Positions 41,789 through 52,930 are shown, counted from the stretch's first letter. The stretch is 64,000 nt of DNA from Globodera rostochiensis (GCA_018350325.1 JAEVLN010000024.1:1023248-1087247); one strand, 5' to 3'. Numbers and translations are program-made. Notes: generated from the letters alone by a model not told the origin.

Positions 41789-42032
41789 TTAGAGAAACAA
41801 CTGATCGAAAGCCAGTACTCCTGGCAGATGGTTTCGAATACAGTTAAGCAGCTTACAGTAGAATTGCAAAGGGTGAGGAGATCGTAGTTGTTTTAGCTTA
41901 TTAATGGGGTCGCATTGATGAGGCCGAAATTTATCGATGTATCCAGCGGAGTCCATATTGTCAGTCAATAACGGACGACAATACAAAATTGGAACCGTCA
42001 AAAACGCGAATCACAATCATCCGATCACTCAT
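41789..42032 (-). other. Possible small duplicated gene fragment upstream of R4
   Basis: Partner of 30354-30681. It keeps ATG and MSDRMIVIRVFDGSNF but has a deletion after SSV that removes part of the block. The function is unknown. Confidence 0.2.
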
Positions 42033-42289
42033 AAATCCGTCCATCGAGCTCAAAATTTAGAATTGCAATTTCTTAACTAAGTTGAATCAATTTTTAAATT
42101 TCGAAGTACTGTCGAATTGCACTCTGTCGAAAAAGTTAAAAATACGAGGCTATTTATAAATGTATCAATTTTCATAATTTTGTATTTGTTTTAAAATTTA
42201 AATGATAAAATTTACCTTAGATTGCTACATGTCGTCGCATTAAACGCTTTTCCGTAATTGCTATCTCAATTTCAAAAGGTGCGAAGAAA

Positions 42290-43430
42290 AAAAAGAGATC
42301 ATTTTGGCTCTTATGCAGTTTAGTAGGGATGCTCGAGAGTCTCGTTCTCGGTTGAGTCGAGAAATTTCTCGGGGTTTTTGGGTCTCGGTCTCGGTTCTCG
42401 GTCTTGGGTTTTTAGTCTCGGAAAACGAGACTTTTTTGCACTGGTAAAGATTGGGATTTTGGTTAAAAAAATGCATAATGACAAATCAATTTTAAAAAAT
42501 CTTTAATTCTATACCTTTTACAAAACGATCGCAGTCAGTTGTCGTATGGCTAAGTGTTTAAATTTTAGCTTATAATTTATTTATCGAGAGTTCTACTCCC
42601 TGACTGAAATCCATTATTCGTCTTTTTACTCCTTTTTATTTATGAATGCGGCTAAAGAAAATTGCTCCAAAAACACGAATTATCCTGAAATCAGTACGCC
42701 GAAATCAGTAAAAAGGACAGTTGGCACTCCTGAGTGTACAATTATTTATTGAAAATTTGTGGAGCTTAAAATCAATATTTTTTTAGTGAATTTCAAAAAA
42801 AATTTGAAATTTCTCGGTTTTTTGGGGTCTTGGTCTCGAGTCTCGGTGTCATTTCTCGGTCTCGAGTCTCGGTTTCATTTCTTCGGTCTCGGTCTCGAGT
42901 CTCGGTGTCATTTCTCGGTCTCGGTCTCGATTCTCGGTAAATTTCAATTCCCGAGCATCCCTACAGTTTAGGCCCAATAATTTTTTGTTAAATATAATTT
43001 TTTCAAAGCCGATAAAAAGATGTTTCAGGGGTATTCATGGTCGAAGAATCCGAATATGAGCTTCATTTTTACCAATTTCGAACTCCGGACACGAATTCGA
43101 ATTTTGTCATAAATTTCCATAAATAAATTTCAGCCTCAAATCTTAACCTCAAAATCATTCAAAAAGCATTCATTCGATCATTACTTACATTTTGCTGTAG
43201 TTTTGTGCTTTTTGAATGATTTTGAGGTTAAAAGTAATCTTTGGATAATTTTGAATTTTTCGAAAAATTGTTCGAATTAAGTTTCGGTGTTCGAAACTGG
43301 TCTAAATTAAGTCAGAATCGGCTTCTACGCCCCCTGATACCACTAGAAACACCCTTTTGTCGACTTTTAAATACTTTTATTTTTTAATTATGGGGCCTAA
43401 ACTGCATAAGAGCCATCATTTTTTATGGGT
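42290..43430. mobile_element. Foldback element with long imperfect arms
   Basis: The outer arms match in inverted orientation: GGCTCTTATGCAGTTTAGGC on the left (split by an inserted element) and its complement near 43393-43412. Inner inverted stretches include CCTCAAAATCATTCAAAAAG and CTTTTTGAATGATTTTGAGG. No ORF is present. A half copy occurs at 11.3-11.6 kb. Confidence 0.6.
42324..42963. mobile_element. TAGGGATGCTCGAGA element with exact 8-bp TSD (CAGTTTAG)
   Basis: Ends TAGGGATGCTCGAGAG and CCCGAGCATCCCTA are inverted repeats. CAGTTTAG lies at 42316-42323 and 42964-42971. The other arm of the surrounding foldback (43.39 kb, reverse strand) reads TTATGCAGTTTAGGCCC without the insertion, which gives the empty site. 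Both ends repeat GTCTCGGTCTCGAG words; the centre (42430-42800) is AT-rich and different. Confidence 0.9.
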
Positions 43431-43589
43431 TTTTCAAATTTGAGTGAAAGCCGCTCGCCTGGATTGGCGTTCACCCAGTGTCGAGTATTGTGCAACCCCA
43501 TTCAAAAAAGTTTTGTAAAAAATTCTCAAATATTTTTTAATTAAAATGCGCGCTAAAAATCAATTTTGAATGAATTTTTACTAGGTTGT

Positions 43590-43725
43590 GCACGGTTTAA
43601 CCGAACCCAACGGGTTTTTTGGCCGAAAACCAAAACCGAACCCGGGGGTCGTAAAACCGACCTAACCAAAAACCGGCACCAACGGTTTTCCGGTTTCGGA
43701 TGTAAATACACTGCGATTTTATGGA
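43590..43725. repeat. AACCGAACC / CGGTTTT word island
   Basis: CGGTTTAACCGAACCC, AAAACCGAACC and CGGTTTTCCGGTTT recur in both orientations after CTAGGTTGTGCACGG. The left end resembles the TAGGG family, but no matching right end was found. Confidence 0.45.
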
Positions 43726-44016
43726 AGCTTACTGACTATAGGGCATGCTAACCCCTATCCGATTTATTCATTTGAAACAATTTTTGAAATGTCGAATAAA
43801 ATTTTAAATTAACTCCCACTTTTTTCTAAACTGTAAAAGTTTTAAATTTTAGAAAATACACACAATTTATTTGACTTTTCAATGTTTGTTTTATTTGATG
43901 ATCGAACTATTCCAATTGGTAAGCTAAACAAATTTAATTAAAACTTTTTTGTGAGTACAAATGGCAGCATTGACGCACTTTTTGCCGGAATTACGTAAAC
44001 AATCATTCCAGAGTCC

Positions 44017-44026
44017 TATATAAGCA
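44017..44026 (+). promoter_or_regulatory. TATA box of the ShK gene
   Basis: CTATATAAGC lies about 55 bp before the start codon at 44077, a usual distance with a short 5' leader. Confidence 0.5.
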
Positions 44027-44076
44027 ATGAAAAATCGTAAGCATTACAATTAAAATTTATCCAAATTTTGGTAGCA

Positions 44077-45069
44077 ATGCAATTCAAAATTCAATTTTAC
44101 CAATTAACCTGCGTTTTGGTGCTGATTGCATCGACCGAATTTGTTGCTTCCCAGGATGATTCAACCACATCAACTTCAACAAGTACATCAACAACTCCGA
44201 CTTCAACGAGTACGACGAGCATTAGTACATTCACGACACCAACATCGACGACATCAAGCAGTACAAGCACGAGTACGTCAACAACTCCAACTTCTAGTTC
44301 GATGAGTACAAGTACCTCATCAACTCCGACCAGCACGAGTACATCAACGCCAACAACTACAAGTACGTCAACAACTCCAACCTCAACAACTCCGACTTCG
44401 ACGAGCACGAGCAGTTCTTCAACTTCGACCAGTACCAGTAGCACGAGTACCTCAACAACTCAAACTTCAACAAGTACAAGTTCTTCAACAACCCCAAGCT
44501 CGAGTACCACGAGTACATCAACGCCAACCAGTACAAGTACGTCAACAACTCTAACCTCGACAACCCCGACTTCGACAAGCACGAGCAGTTCTTCAACTTC
44601 GACCAGTACCAGTAGCACAAGTACCTCAACAACTCCAACTTCAACTAGTACAAGTTCTATAACAACACCTACCTCGAGCAGTACGAGTACATCAATTGCT
44701 ACCTCGACAACTTCAACAGCTTCAACTTCCAATAAACCTTCACCCTCAAGTTGTACCGATAGGGTTGGCACCAATGTGTGCATGTTTTACAGAGGGTTCT
44801 GCAACCGATTCAAATTTATGCTGAAAATTTACTGCGCAAAAACTTGCAAATTTTGCACTTCTGGACCCACGAGCACTTCGACCAGTACCAGCACCAGTTC
44901 CACCTCAACAACTTCAACCGCTTCAACTACCAAAAAGGATTCATCCTCAAGCTGTACTGACAAAGCCGGCGCCAATGCGTGCAAGTTTTACAAAGGGTAC
45001 TGCAACCGGTACAACGTTTGGCTGCAGAAGTACTGCGCGAGCACCTGCAAATTTTGCGCTTCCGGGTGA
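44077..45069 (+). CDS. Secreted Ser/Thr-rich mucin-like protein with two ShK domains
   Basis: A single exon of 330 residues. The ATG at 44077 starts a signal peptide (MQFKIQFYQLTCVLVLIAS...). A long Ser/Thr/Pro repeat (about residues 30-220) is a likely O-glycosylated stalk. Two ShK-type six-cysteine domains follow, separated by a second Ser/Thr stretch. They have CTDRVGTNVCMFYRGFCN with CAKTCKFC, and CTDKAGANACKFYKGYCN with CASTCKFC. ShK domains occur in many nematode secreted proteins, including surface-coat mucins; ion-channel blocking is known only for some. The repeat codons (AGTACG, TCAACA, ACTTCG) give long open frames on the other strand that are not genes. Confidence 0.85.
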   Translation: MQFKIQFYQLTCVLVLIASTEFVASQDDSTTSTSTSTSTTPTSTSTTSISTFTTPTSTTSSSTSTSTSTTPTSSSMSTSTSSTPTSTSTSTPTTTSTSTTPTSTTPTSTSTSSSSTSTSTSSTSTSTTQTSTSTSSSTTPSSSTTSTSTPTSTSTSTTLTSTTPTSTSTSSSSTSTSTSSTSTSTTPTSTSTSSITTPTSSSTSTSIATSTTSTASTSNKPSPSSCTDRVGTNVCMFYRGFCNRFKFMLKIYCAKTCKFCTSGPTSTSTSTSTSSTSTTSTASTTKKDSSSSCTDKAGANACKFYKGYCNRYNVWLQKYCASTCKFCASG

Positions 45070-45774
45070 TTGGGCGCCATGAAAATTCGGATACATTAAT
45101 TAAGAAATGAAAGTGTCGGATAATTTCTTCATTGATAAATGTAATAACGAAAACTTATTATGATTTTCCATAAATTCGAAATTTTTCAACGTAATTTCTT
45201 GTTTTTTAGAATGCCTCTTAGCAAGGCCTCAATTCGTCCTTGAATGGCAAGGACGATGTCCTTAAATTCATAATTTAGCCCTGTTTTCCATTGAAAAAGG
45301 TCTAAAAAATATTCAATGAAATCAGACTCGTAAAGATTAATAACAAAATTTTTGAATTCAAAAAACCCTTAAGGACATTCCACCACATGGGCATTTCACC
45401 ACCCGGCCAAAGTCGGCGGGCCGATAGGCGCCGCCGAGAAATTTCTAATTTTCGAGTCGATTTGTTAAGAGATTTTCAACCAAATTTTTTATAACCGGTA
45501 GCTTTTTTGAAGATTTTAACGATATTAAATTTCTGATTTTTTCTCTAAAAATCAGAAAACAGAATTCTTGGCCAAATGACCAGCTAATAAATTAGAAATC
45601 AGCCCTGCTTTCAAGAAAATAAACGAAATTTTCAATTCTAATTTGGCAAAAAAATTACCAGAAAAAAACCCCGATTTTCCGCTCTACCCGGGTTCCGGAC
45701 ACCATTAATTGTTCAGATTTTTTTTTGCGGTTTTTTGAAATCCAACTGTTAAAAAAAATTGTTTTTGCTAATTT
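45070..45774. other. No gene recognised
   Basis: AT-rich DNA after the ShK gene. It contains one reversed GGCGCC-hairpin unit (45404-45445, GGCCGATAGGCGCCGCCGAG) and otherwise no feature. Confidence 0.4.
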
Positions 45775-45860
45775 TAATCTGCGCGATTGCCTCCCTGGTT
45801 TGCTTGATGACCAAATTATGTGCAAAAAGGCAAATTTATAGAGCAAACAATTTATTATCA
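45775..45860 (-). pseudogene. Relic of a receptor last exon
   Basis: CTGGTTTGCTTGATGACCAA followed by ATTATGTGCAAAAAGGC is a degraded copy of the receptor exon 8, like the relic at 32.33 kb. Confidence 0.5.
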
Positions 45861-45972
45861 CTGCTTTAAACTTCAGTGATGTTTGCATGAAGAATTGATC
45901 CTTCCAAAATGTTCAGTTAAATATTGAGAATTTTTATACATAAATAAAATTTTAAGACTAAATCAAAAAATG

Positions 45973-46880
45973 GGTTGGCCGACATTTGCGGCTCAGATAT
46001 TTGCGGCCCAGACATTTGCGGCCCAGACATTTGCGGCTTAAGACAAAATAGACATTTGCGCCCCGACATTTGCGGCGCAGACATTTGCGACCCGACTTTT
46101 GCGGCCCAGACACTTGCGGCCTAAGACAAAATAGACTTTTGCGGCCCAGACATTTGCGGCTTTATATTCCAAAAAAAAACATTTTATCTAATTGTTGTGG
46201 CCGGGCCTCATCAGTACGGAAGACACAACAATTAGTGACCAAAAAAATACTATAGATATCCCCAAATATAGACTCATACTTGCTATGAAAAACGAGGAGG
46301 AGTACCAGCAAGCACGAGTACGCCCTTTCGAGATTGATCCTACTCGTGGAGTTGCTGAGAGAAAGCGTTCAAAAATATATGTTGCAAACGATTTAGCCAT
46401 CAAACATCTGGTCAACGGTTATGATAATAACCCGAACAGAAATGATCCCAATGTTTTGTTACATCATTTGCATGCCCTACAGTACCGCTTGGCACAAAAG
46501 GGCTTTGAGAATTGGAACTAACTAGAGTGGCATAAATGTGTCTTTAGAAAGCAATAGAATAGAATAAAAATATTCTATAATATTTGCTTAAGTCAATTTG
46601 CTTTTTGCTGTGGCTTGCCGTGTCTACGGATAAGGGCCGAAACACTATGCAAATACATCACTAATTGTTGTGTCTTCCGTACTGATGAGGCCCGGCCACA
46701 ACAATTAGATAAAATGTTTTTTTTTTGGAATATAAAGCCGCAAATGTCTGGGCCGCAAATGTCTATTTTGTCTTAGGCCGCAAGTGTCTGGGCCGCAAAA
46801 GTCGGGGCGCAAATGTCTGTTTTGTCTTAAGCCGCAAATGTCTGGGCCGCAAATGTCTGAGCCGCAAATGTCTACACACC
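45973..46880. mobile_element. Mutator-like element with GACATTTGCGGCCCA word-array arms
   Basis: Left arm (45973-46235) and right arm (46660-46880) are inverted copies. Each has a run of GACATTTGCGGCCCA words and an inner unique block (AATTGTTGTGGCCGGGCCTC and complement). The ends begin GGT and finish ACC. Candidate 9-bp target duplications CAAAAAATG (45964) and AAAAAAATG (46881) match at 8 of 9 but are A-rich, so this is weak support. A 9-bp duplication is typical of Mutator-class elements. Confidence 0.7.
46285..46521 (+). CDS. ORF inside the word-array element
   Basis: Between the inner arms, an open frame starts MKNEEEYQQARVRPFEIDPT and ends ALQYRLAQKGFENWN. It is 78 residues, charged, without a signal peptide or known domain. 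It could be a captured host exon or a remnant of an element protein. Confidence 0.4.
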   Translation: MKNEEEYQQARVRPFEIDPTRGVAERKRSKIYVANDLAIKHLVNGYDNNPNRNDPNVLLHHLHALQYRLAQKGFENWN

Positions 46881-46978
46881 AAAAAAATGACGGTTAATAA
46901 AAATGATCAAAAGAAAGAATTTAAAATTTATCAGAAAGTTGTGATTTTCTCTAACTATAATGATTCGTTTTTAATTAT

Positions 46979-48468
46979 TCATGTTATTGGAGTGATTTGG
47001 TTTGCTTGATGACCAAATTGAGTGCGAAAAGCGCTGCGATATTGGGCACTAAAATGGGCATAAATCAATTTAAACCCAATATTTACTTTTTATATTTAAA
47101 AATTAATATTTACTTGCAAAAGTAGAGAACCGGAGCACTGCTTCCGTATGCCATCGATTGTAAAGCAAGGCTTATTGGTAAAACAAAATATTCACTTGTA
47201 AATGCGTCCAAATTAAATAAGGGCATTATGACACGTGCGAAGAAAGTATTCTTAAAAAAGGGTTTTTAAAAATGAGTACAGAATTAAAATATTGTTAACC
47301 AACCAATATGTAGCATATCAGACCAATCGTCATCAGAACACTCAGAGAAATTGTTAACTTTTTTGCCTCTTCCGCAACTAAATGCAAAAAGAAAAATATT
47401 TTTTGAACAAAATATAAAAACTCAATGATTTTCGGTGCCTCATAATCAGCAAAATCAGTGTGTAACATAAAAATTCGGCACAATATATAATAAAGGCGCT
47501 AATATTAGTGTAATATCGGTTTTCGGGTTGTTGGGCGGGGTCGCCAAGTAAGCACATCACCGGTCTAAAAAGTTTTTTAAAAATTAATTTTTCCAAAAAT
47601 GCTAACTTTTCCCAATGCGCGGAGCTTCCAATATAGGCGTTGAACCCATGTAATAACGATCTAACGCAACAAATGCCTATGGCAAATTTAAAAGTGATGT
47701 TTTTTCCTTTTGCCTTATACCTTAATAAAATATTAATGCTAAAAATATATTAAATTTCTTTTAAATAAATTATCTTAAAAAAGCTAATATAAAAATTATA
47801 AGCTTTATCACCAGATTGGAAAGATAACTCCAATCAAACGGTCAATTCCAATACATAGCTGAAGCGTCAAAACAATTGATGTGCCAATTATAGGAACAAT
47901 TTGTATATAAAAGCACGTCCGAAGCGTGATGTGATTAATTTCAAACGCAAAAATGACGAATTTGACGCAATTTCCAAAAAGGAGAAATGAGCCAAAAAAT
48001 GCATACAAAGCGACCAGAATTAGGCAAGACGAATGGAGTGATCTGATCGGATAAATGTTAGCCGTTTTGCATTACAAGCTCTGAGCGAGTTACGACTACG
48101 CAAAATTGGTGCCAGAACGTTAACAGTCACAAAAATTATTCAGTCCGGTTTTGGTCAACCGAGAAACTCGGTTTCAGGTTGTTTTTGCATTTTCGATCAT
48201 TCAAAATTTGTCATTTCGTTTTTCATAAAAAATCGGTTGAACGCAAGTAATTTTAGTTTGGAACTTAAACTCGAATATTTCTTACTTTGTTTTGATGGTC
48301 ACATAGACGAGAGACGAGTTTAGGCCAATTCCGACAAAACAAATCATAGCAACACTTCCGAATGAAGCAATTTTAATGGGAACAAAGCTTTTGTTCATGT
48401 AAAGCTTAAAAAATAAAAAATTCAATTAATTAATAAAATAACTTTACCGGGTCAACGGATGATGCCAT
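46979..48468 (-). CDS. srsx-like serpentine chemoreceptor R5
   Basis: Starts MASSVDP. The family landmarks are all present: GSVAMICFVGIGLN in TM1, CIGIDRLIGVIFPIW at the end of TM3, CLLGDPAQQPE in the second extracellular loop, LSVLMTIGLICYILVG in TM6, SMAYGSSAPVLYFCK in TM7, and a short SAQYRSAFRTQFGHQANQ tail ending at 46979. All eight exons are open and phases agree. It is more diverged than R2/R4 (for example IIGTSIVLT before TM3). Confidence 0.85.
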
Positions 48469-48889
48469 TGTAATTTAAGATTTGAAGGGCTTAGCTTGTA
48501 CACAGTTTCATTATGGTCGTCGGACTTTTTGTCATTGTGCTGTTTTTTTCGAGAGTTGAATAGTTTTTCCCGTATAAACTTCCAATTATAAATCTCAATT
48601 CCGATTCTCCTTAAAATTATGAACCCGCTCAATTCAGCAAAAATTAATTCAAACAAAGTGAAATTTTCATCAAAAATAATGAAATGCTTGCGTGACAAAT
48701 TGAAAAAAAGTTTAAAAAAATTAAATCTTTCCAGTTAATAATGAACATAAATATTAGAAACGTGTCGTAAACAATGGAAAACTTTACAACATAACACTTG
48801 AGTAACTTTTTGTCAGGAAATGTCAAAACTTTTCAGCGAATCATTCGCGCGTAAAAATTTAATAATTAACAAAACTAGTGGAGTGCTGT

Positions 48890-49264
48890 ACAACGCTATT
48901 TTGTGTGCTGGTAAAGCGCTAACGCACTTATCGAGCTTCGCTACCTAGTTTGGGGTTCGGGGCGTGCAGTTTTGAACCGTTGATTGGGCCAAAAATGAGG
49001 CCAGGTAAATTAATCAGTTTTTAAAAAATCGTTATGACTTTTTTTGTGAAAAAATCATTTTTTTCGAAAATTTGACCTTAACTTTTTGAACCCAAACCTT
49101 TTCATCGAATACTTTTGACACAAAAATTGCTCGTATTTTTCTGCATTTTATGAGATCAAATTCATTCAAAAAGGCCAGCATCAAAAAAAGTTATGAAACA
49201 TAAGACTCACCAAAAAGAGAAACCACTAGGCCATTGACCTACTTGAAAGAGATAAATAAAAATG
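48890..49264. other. No gene; repeat-like block
   Basis: GTGCTGTACAACGCTAT (48894) is the complement of sequence near 50.98 kb (ATAGCGTTGTACCTCGC), so part of this block belongs to a dispersed repeat. The rest is AT-rich with no ORF. Confidence 0.35.
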
Positions 49265-49292
49265 ATTGAAATTGCTCGATGATGCCATCATT

Positions 49293-49447
49293 AGGGGTGT
49301 AAATTTAGTCCCGGTTGGTCCCGGTCCCGGCGGGACCAAAAAACCGGGACCGGGACTTTCAGTTTTTAAAAAGTCCCGTACAGACCGGGACCGGGACCTA
49401 AAAAAACCGGAAAATCCCGTCCCCGGTACCGGTCCCGCTCAACCCTA
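49293..49447. mobile_element. GGGACCGGGAC-word element of the TAGGG family
   Basis: It starts TTAGGGGTGTAAATTTAG and ends CCCGCTCAACCCTAA. The interior is CCGGTCCCGG, GGGACCGGG and GTCCCGT words. There is no target duplication. The word is shared with the 7.8- and 8.5-kb elements. Confidence 0.6.
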
Positions 49448-49864
49448 ATTTATTCTAATCAGGGTGTGCTTGTAATTACGTTAATCCGTATTTTATCGTA
49501 ATTTTGTCAGTTATTATGTCTTATGTGAGAACTTTTATACATAAATTGAAGATTTAAGCATAAATCAATGATAAGATGACGGATAATAATATATATCATG
49601 CTCAGAGAGTAAGATGACCACCAGAATTTAAAATTCATTAAACTAAACAATTCAGAAGGTTGTGATTTTCGGTTGGATGATGTATGCATGAAGAATTTCA
49701 GCTAAATTTGAAGCTTTATAAATAATTCAATGAAAGACGATAGATAATAAATAATATAGATCATGCTTCGAGGGTAAAATGACCACCAGAATGAATGTTC
49801 AAAAGGTTGTGATTTTCGGTTACGATATTCGCTTTTAAATTATTCATGTGTCATGGATTTATTG

Positions 49865-50790
49865 TTAAATTATTGGATGGATAGCTGCGACTTGGTTTGC
49901 TTGATGGCCAAATTGAGTGCGAAAAGCCCTGCGATATTGGGCACTAAAATAGGCATAAATCAATTTAAATCCTTTCTTTTTATATTTAAAAATTATTACT
50001 TGCAAAAGTAGAGAACCGGAGCACTGCTTCCGTATGCCATCGATTGGAAAGCAAAACAAATTGGTTTAACAAAATATTCAATTCCAAATGCGTCCAAATT
50101 GAGTAACGGCATTATGATATTTGAGAAAATAGTATTCTTAAAAAAAGGTTTAAAAATAGATAAAGAATAGAATTATTTGTTCGCGAACCAATATGTAGCA
50201 TATCAGACCAATCGTCATCAGAACACTCAGAGAAATTGTTAACTTTTTCACATTTTCCGGGACTAAATGCAAAAAACTAAAATATTTTTGGATAATGTAT
50301 AAACTCGATGATTTTCGGCGCCAAATGATCAGCAAAATCAGTGTGTAACATAAAAATTCGCCACAATATATTATAAAGGCGGAAATATTAGTGAAATTTT
50401 GATTTTCGGGTTGTTGGGTGGGTTCGCCAAGTACGCATATCACCGGTCTAAAAATTATTTTAAAATTAATTTTTGCAAAAATCCTAACTTTTCCCAATGC
50501 GCGGAGCTTCCAATATAGGTGCTGAGCCCATTTAACATCGATCTAATGCAACAAATGCCAATGGCAAATTTAAAAGCGACGTTTTTTTCCATTTGATTTA
50601 TACCTTAATAAAATATTAATGCTAAAAATATATTAAATTTCTTTTAAATAAATTATCTTAAAAAAGCTAATATAAAAATTATAAGCTTTATCACCAGATT
50701 GGAAAGATAACTCCGATCAGACGATCGATTCCAATGCTTAGCTGAAGCGTCAACGCAGTTGCAGTGCCAATTATGGGAACAATTTGTGCA
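49865..50790 (-). pseudogene. srsx-like receptor R7, 5'-truncated copy
   Basis: It begins in the second half of exon 3 (VPIIGTATALTLQLSIGIDR) and keeps exons 4 to 8, ending with the SAQYRRAFRTQFGHQANQ tail. Exons 1 and 2 and the first half of exon 3 are missing. An unrelated block (50791-51120) abuts the break. Exon 6 reads on into CYILVREQI rather than the usual donor. Confidence 0.8.
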
Positions 50791-51020
50791 AATTTCAAAA
50801 TTTGGCATTTTGTTTTTCATAAATCCAAAGTTCGGCTAACGAATTTCGAATGATCCGCTGCAATCCTGCTCAGGAGTGAAGATAAGAGCACGTCGGTTAC
50901 GCCAAGACCCAAACAATCCTCTAAGTAGCAAGGCTCTACAAGCGCGATCGTGCTTTAACAGCACGCAGGTTTAGATAGCGTTGTACCTCGCACCGCCAGA
51001 GGAAATATGAATTGGTCAAC

Positions 51021-51119
51021 AATTTTTTATTAGTTCTTCCATCAAATGCTTTTGTTGAACGTATGTTCTCACTTCGTACAGCGCAATGGACAAATGTTCA
51101 AGTCATTGAAAGAATGCAA
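51021..51119 (+). pseudogene. Fragment of a hAT transposase C-terminal region
   Basis: The frame reads LVLPSNAFVERMFSLRTAQW, which matches the hAT dimerisation motif (xxSSxxxERxFS...). It is short and lacks flanking domains. It sits exactly between receptor fragments R7 and R6. It shows that hAT-class elements, which fit the 8-bp duplications in this window, exist or existed here. Confidence 0.6.
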
Positions 51120-51993
51120 AAGATAAAAAATATTTGTTGAACAAAATATAAAAACTCGATGTTTTTCGGCGCCAAATGATCAGCAAAATCAGTGTGTAGC
51201 ATAAAAATTCGCCACAATACATAACTAAGGCGCTAATATTACTGTAAGATTGGTGCCAATGGCACATTTAAAAGTGACGTATTTTCCATTTGCTTTATAC
51301 CTTAAAAATATATTTTAATATTACAATTAATAATAGCTTTATCACCAGATTGGAAAGATAACTCCGATCAGACGGTCGATTCCAATGCATAGCTGAAGCG
51401 TCGAAACAATTGTTGAGCCCATTATGGGAATAAATTGTATATAAAAGCACGTCCGCAGCGTGATGTAATTAAATCCAAACACAAAAATGACGAATTTGAC
51501 GCAATTTCCAAAAAGGAGAAATGAGGCAAAAAATGCATAAAAAGCGACCAGAATTAAGCAAGGCGAATGGAGTGATCTGATCGGATAAGTGTTAGTCGCT
51601 TACAAAGTTTGATCGAGATACGACTAGCAAATTTCAAAATTTGGCATTTTGTTTTTCATAAATCCAAAGCCTTTTTACAAGTGGCTGTTATAATCCGTTT
51701 TTGTGTAGCTTTTGTGATTGGTAAGTACCAGGAAGTCCCAAAAACTGATAACCCTTCAGTTACGACAAATTTTAGAAAATAAACGAGGCTTATTTTAGTA
51801 TTGGCCTTAAACTCGAAAATTTTTACTTGGCTTTGATGGTCACATAGACGAGAGACGAGTTTAGCAACGATTCCGGTTGATGCAATTCTAATGGGAACAA
51901 AGCCTTTGTTCATGTAAAGATCGTAAAACTTAATAAACAAATTTACAATTAATTAAATGAATAAATTATTACTGGATCAACGGATGGTGCCAT
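51120..51993 (-). pseudogene. srsx-like receptor R6, broken 3' half
   Basis: The ATG and exon 1 (MAPSVDP) are present. Exon 2 has lost about 25 bp inside TM1, shifting the frame (GIVAKLVSRLCDHQ). Exon 3 is intact (to CIGIDRLIGVIFPIW). Exon 4 is fused by a deletion to the middle of exon 5 near 51250, and the copy ends at 51120. Confidence 0.8.
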
Positions 51994-52009
51994 TGCAATT
52001 TTAGATTAG

Positions 52010-52930
52010 AAGAGTTTAGCTTGTACACGGTATTACCATTCAATTATTTTCATTATAGTCGTCGGACTTTTTGTCGTCGCGCCTTTTTTCTCAATTTATT
52101 TTTCTATAGACATATGGGGTGAATATAAGAAACTGCTGTGACCAAAGTGTGATGCGTCTGTTCTCCCTTTTGTTGTGGGATTGAGAGGGGAGCAAAAAGG
52201 TGCCTTGGAAAATGCTGGCCAAAGTACCGCACACTCGACTACGGTGGCCAGTAGTTGGCACGAAACTCCATGCTCCGGAAGCGCGTGAGCCGGCTGGGGG
52301 TCTCGCGCGCGCCTGCTCCGCGGGTCCCCGCGCCCCCCCCCCCCCTTGTGGCGCTCATCAGACTTCTTGCTCCCCCCTGCGCGTCTCCGCGTGCTCGCTG
52401 TTGCGGGCCGCCAGCGGCGTTTCATTATTTAATCCGGCCTTTGTCACTTAAAAGTCGTTTTTTCCTTAATTTTCTAAATTTCAACCAAAAACAAATAGAA
52501 AAAAAGTAAAAAAAAAAACAATTAAATCTTTACAGTTAATGAACATAAATATTGCCATGTATGTAATTGAAAACAGCATAACACTTGTCAAGAAAGGCCA
52601 CATCTTTTCAACAAAACATTCGAGCATAAAAATTTAATAATGAACAAAAGCTACCCCATCAAATGCTCCCCGTTTTTACCCATTTGGGAGAGTTTCTTTA
52701 TAACGATACCCTCCAAGGTCAAAAAATCGGTGTGAGAGAATTCGTTGGTCCTCTCTTGCTGGCAGAAATTTGAATTTTGTTTGGTTGACGGGGGGGGGGG
52801 GATTGGCGAGTAGCGGATCGCCTATCGCTTTTTTTTCGACGCGATTCCCATCCCTGGTATGGACAAGGTAGTAAGTATCCTAAAGGAAGGCATTGAGTTG
52901 GTATTGGTTCCCCAGTTCATTATAATAGTC
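52010..52930. repeat. Duplicated upstream flank of receptor genes (partner 34600-35740)
   Basis: Same blocks as at 34.6-35.7 kb, with a longer GC-rich part (52220-52440) that also matches 26.06-26.15 kb. It contains a C-run at 52336-52348 and no ORF with a known domain. Confidence 0.7.

Larger units (their letters stand above)
39340..42045. repeat. Segmental duplication, unit 2 (partner 27530-30690)
   Basis: Same order and orientation as unit 1, carrying receptor R4. It lacks the 347-bp MITE and so preserves the empty site near 39.45 kb. Confidence 0.8.

Noticed and set aside
44097..44783. Long minus-strand Val/Leu-rich frames
   Set aside because: Shadows of the Ser/Thr codon repeat of the ShK gene on the other strand.
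46725..47009. 94-codon frame MEYKAANVWAANVYF
   Set aside because: Pure translation of the GACATTTGCGGCCCA word array.
48890..48960. tRNA-like appearance around GCTGGTAAAGCGC
   Set aside because: No A/B box pair at correct spacing and no cloverleaf; part of a repeat shared with 50.9 kb.
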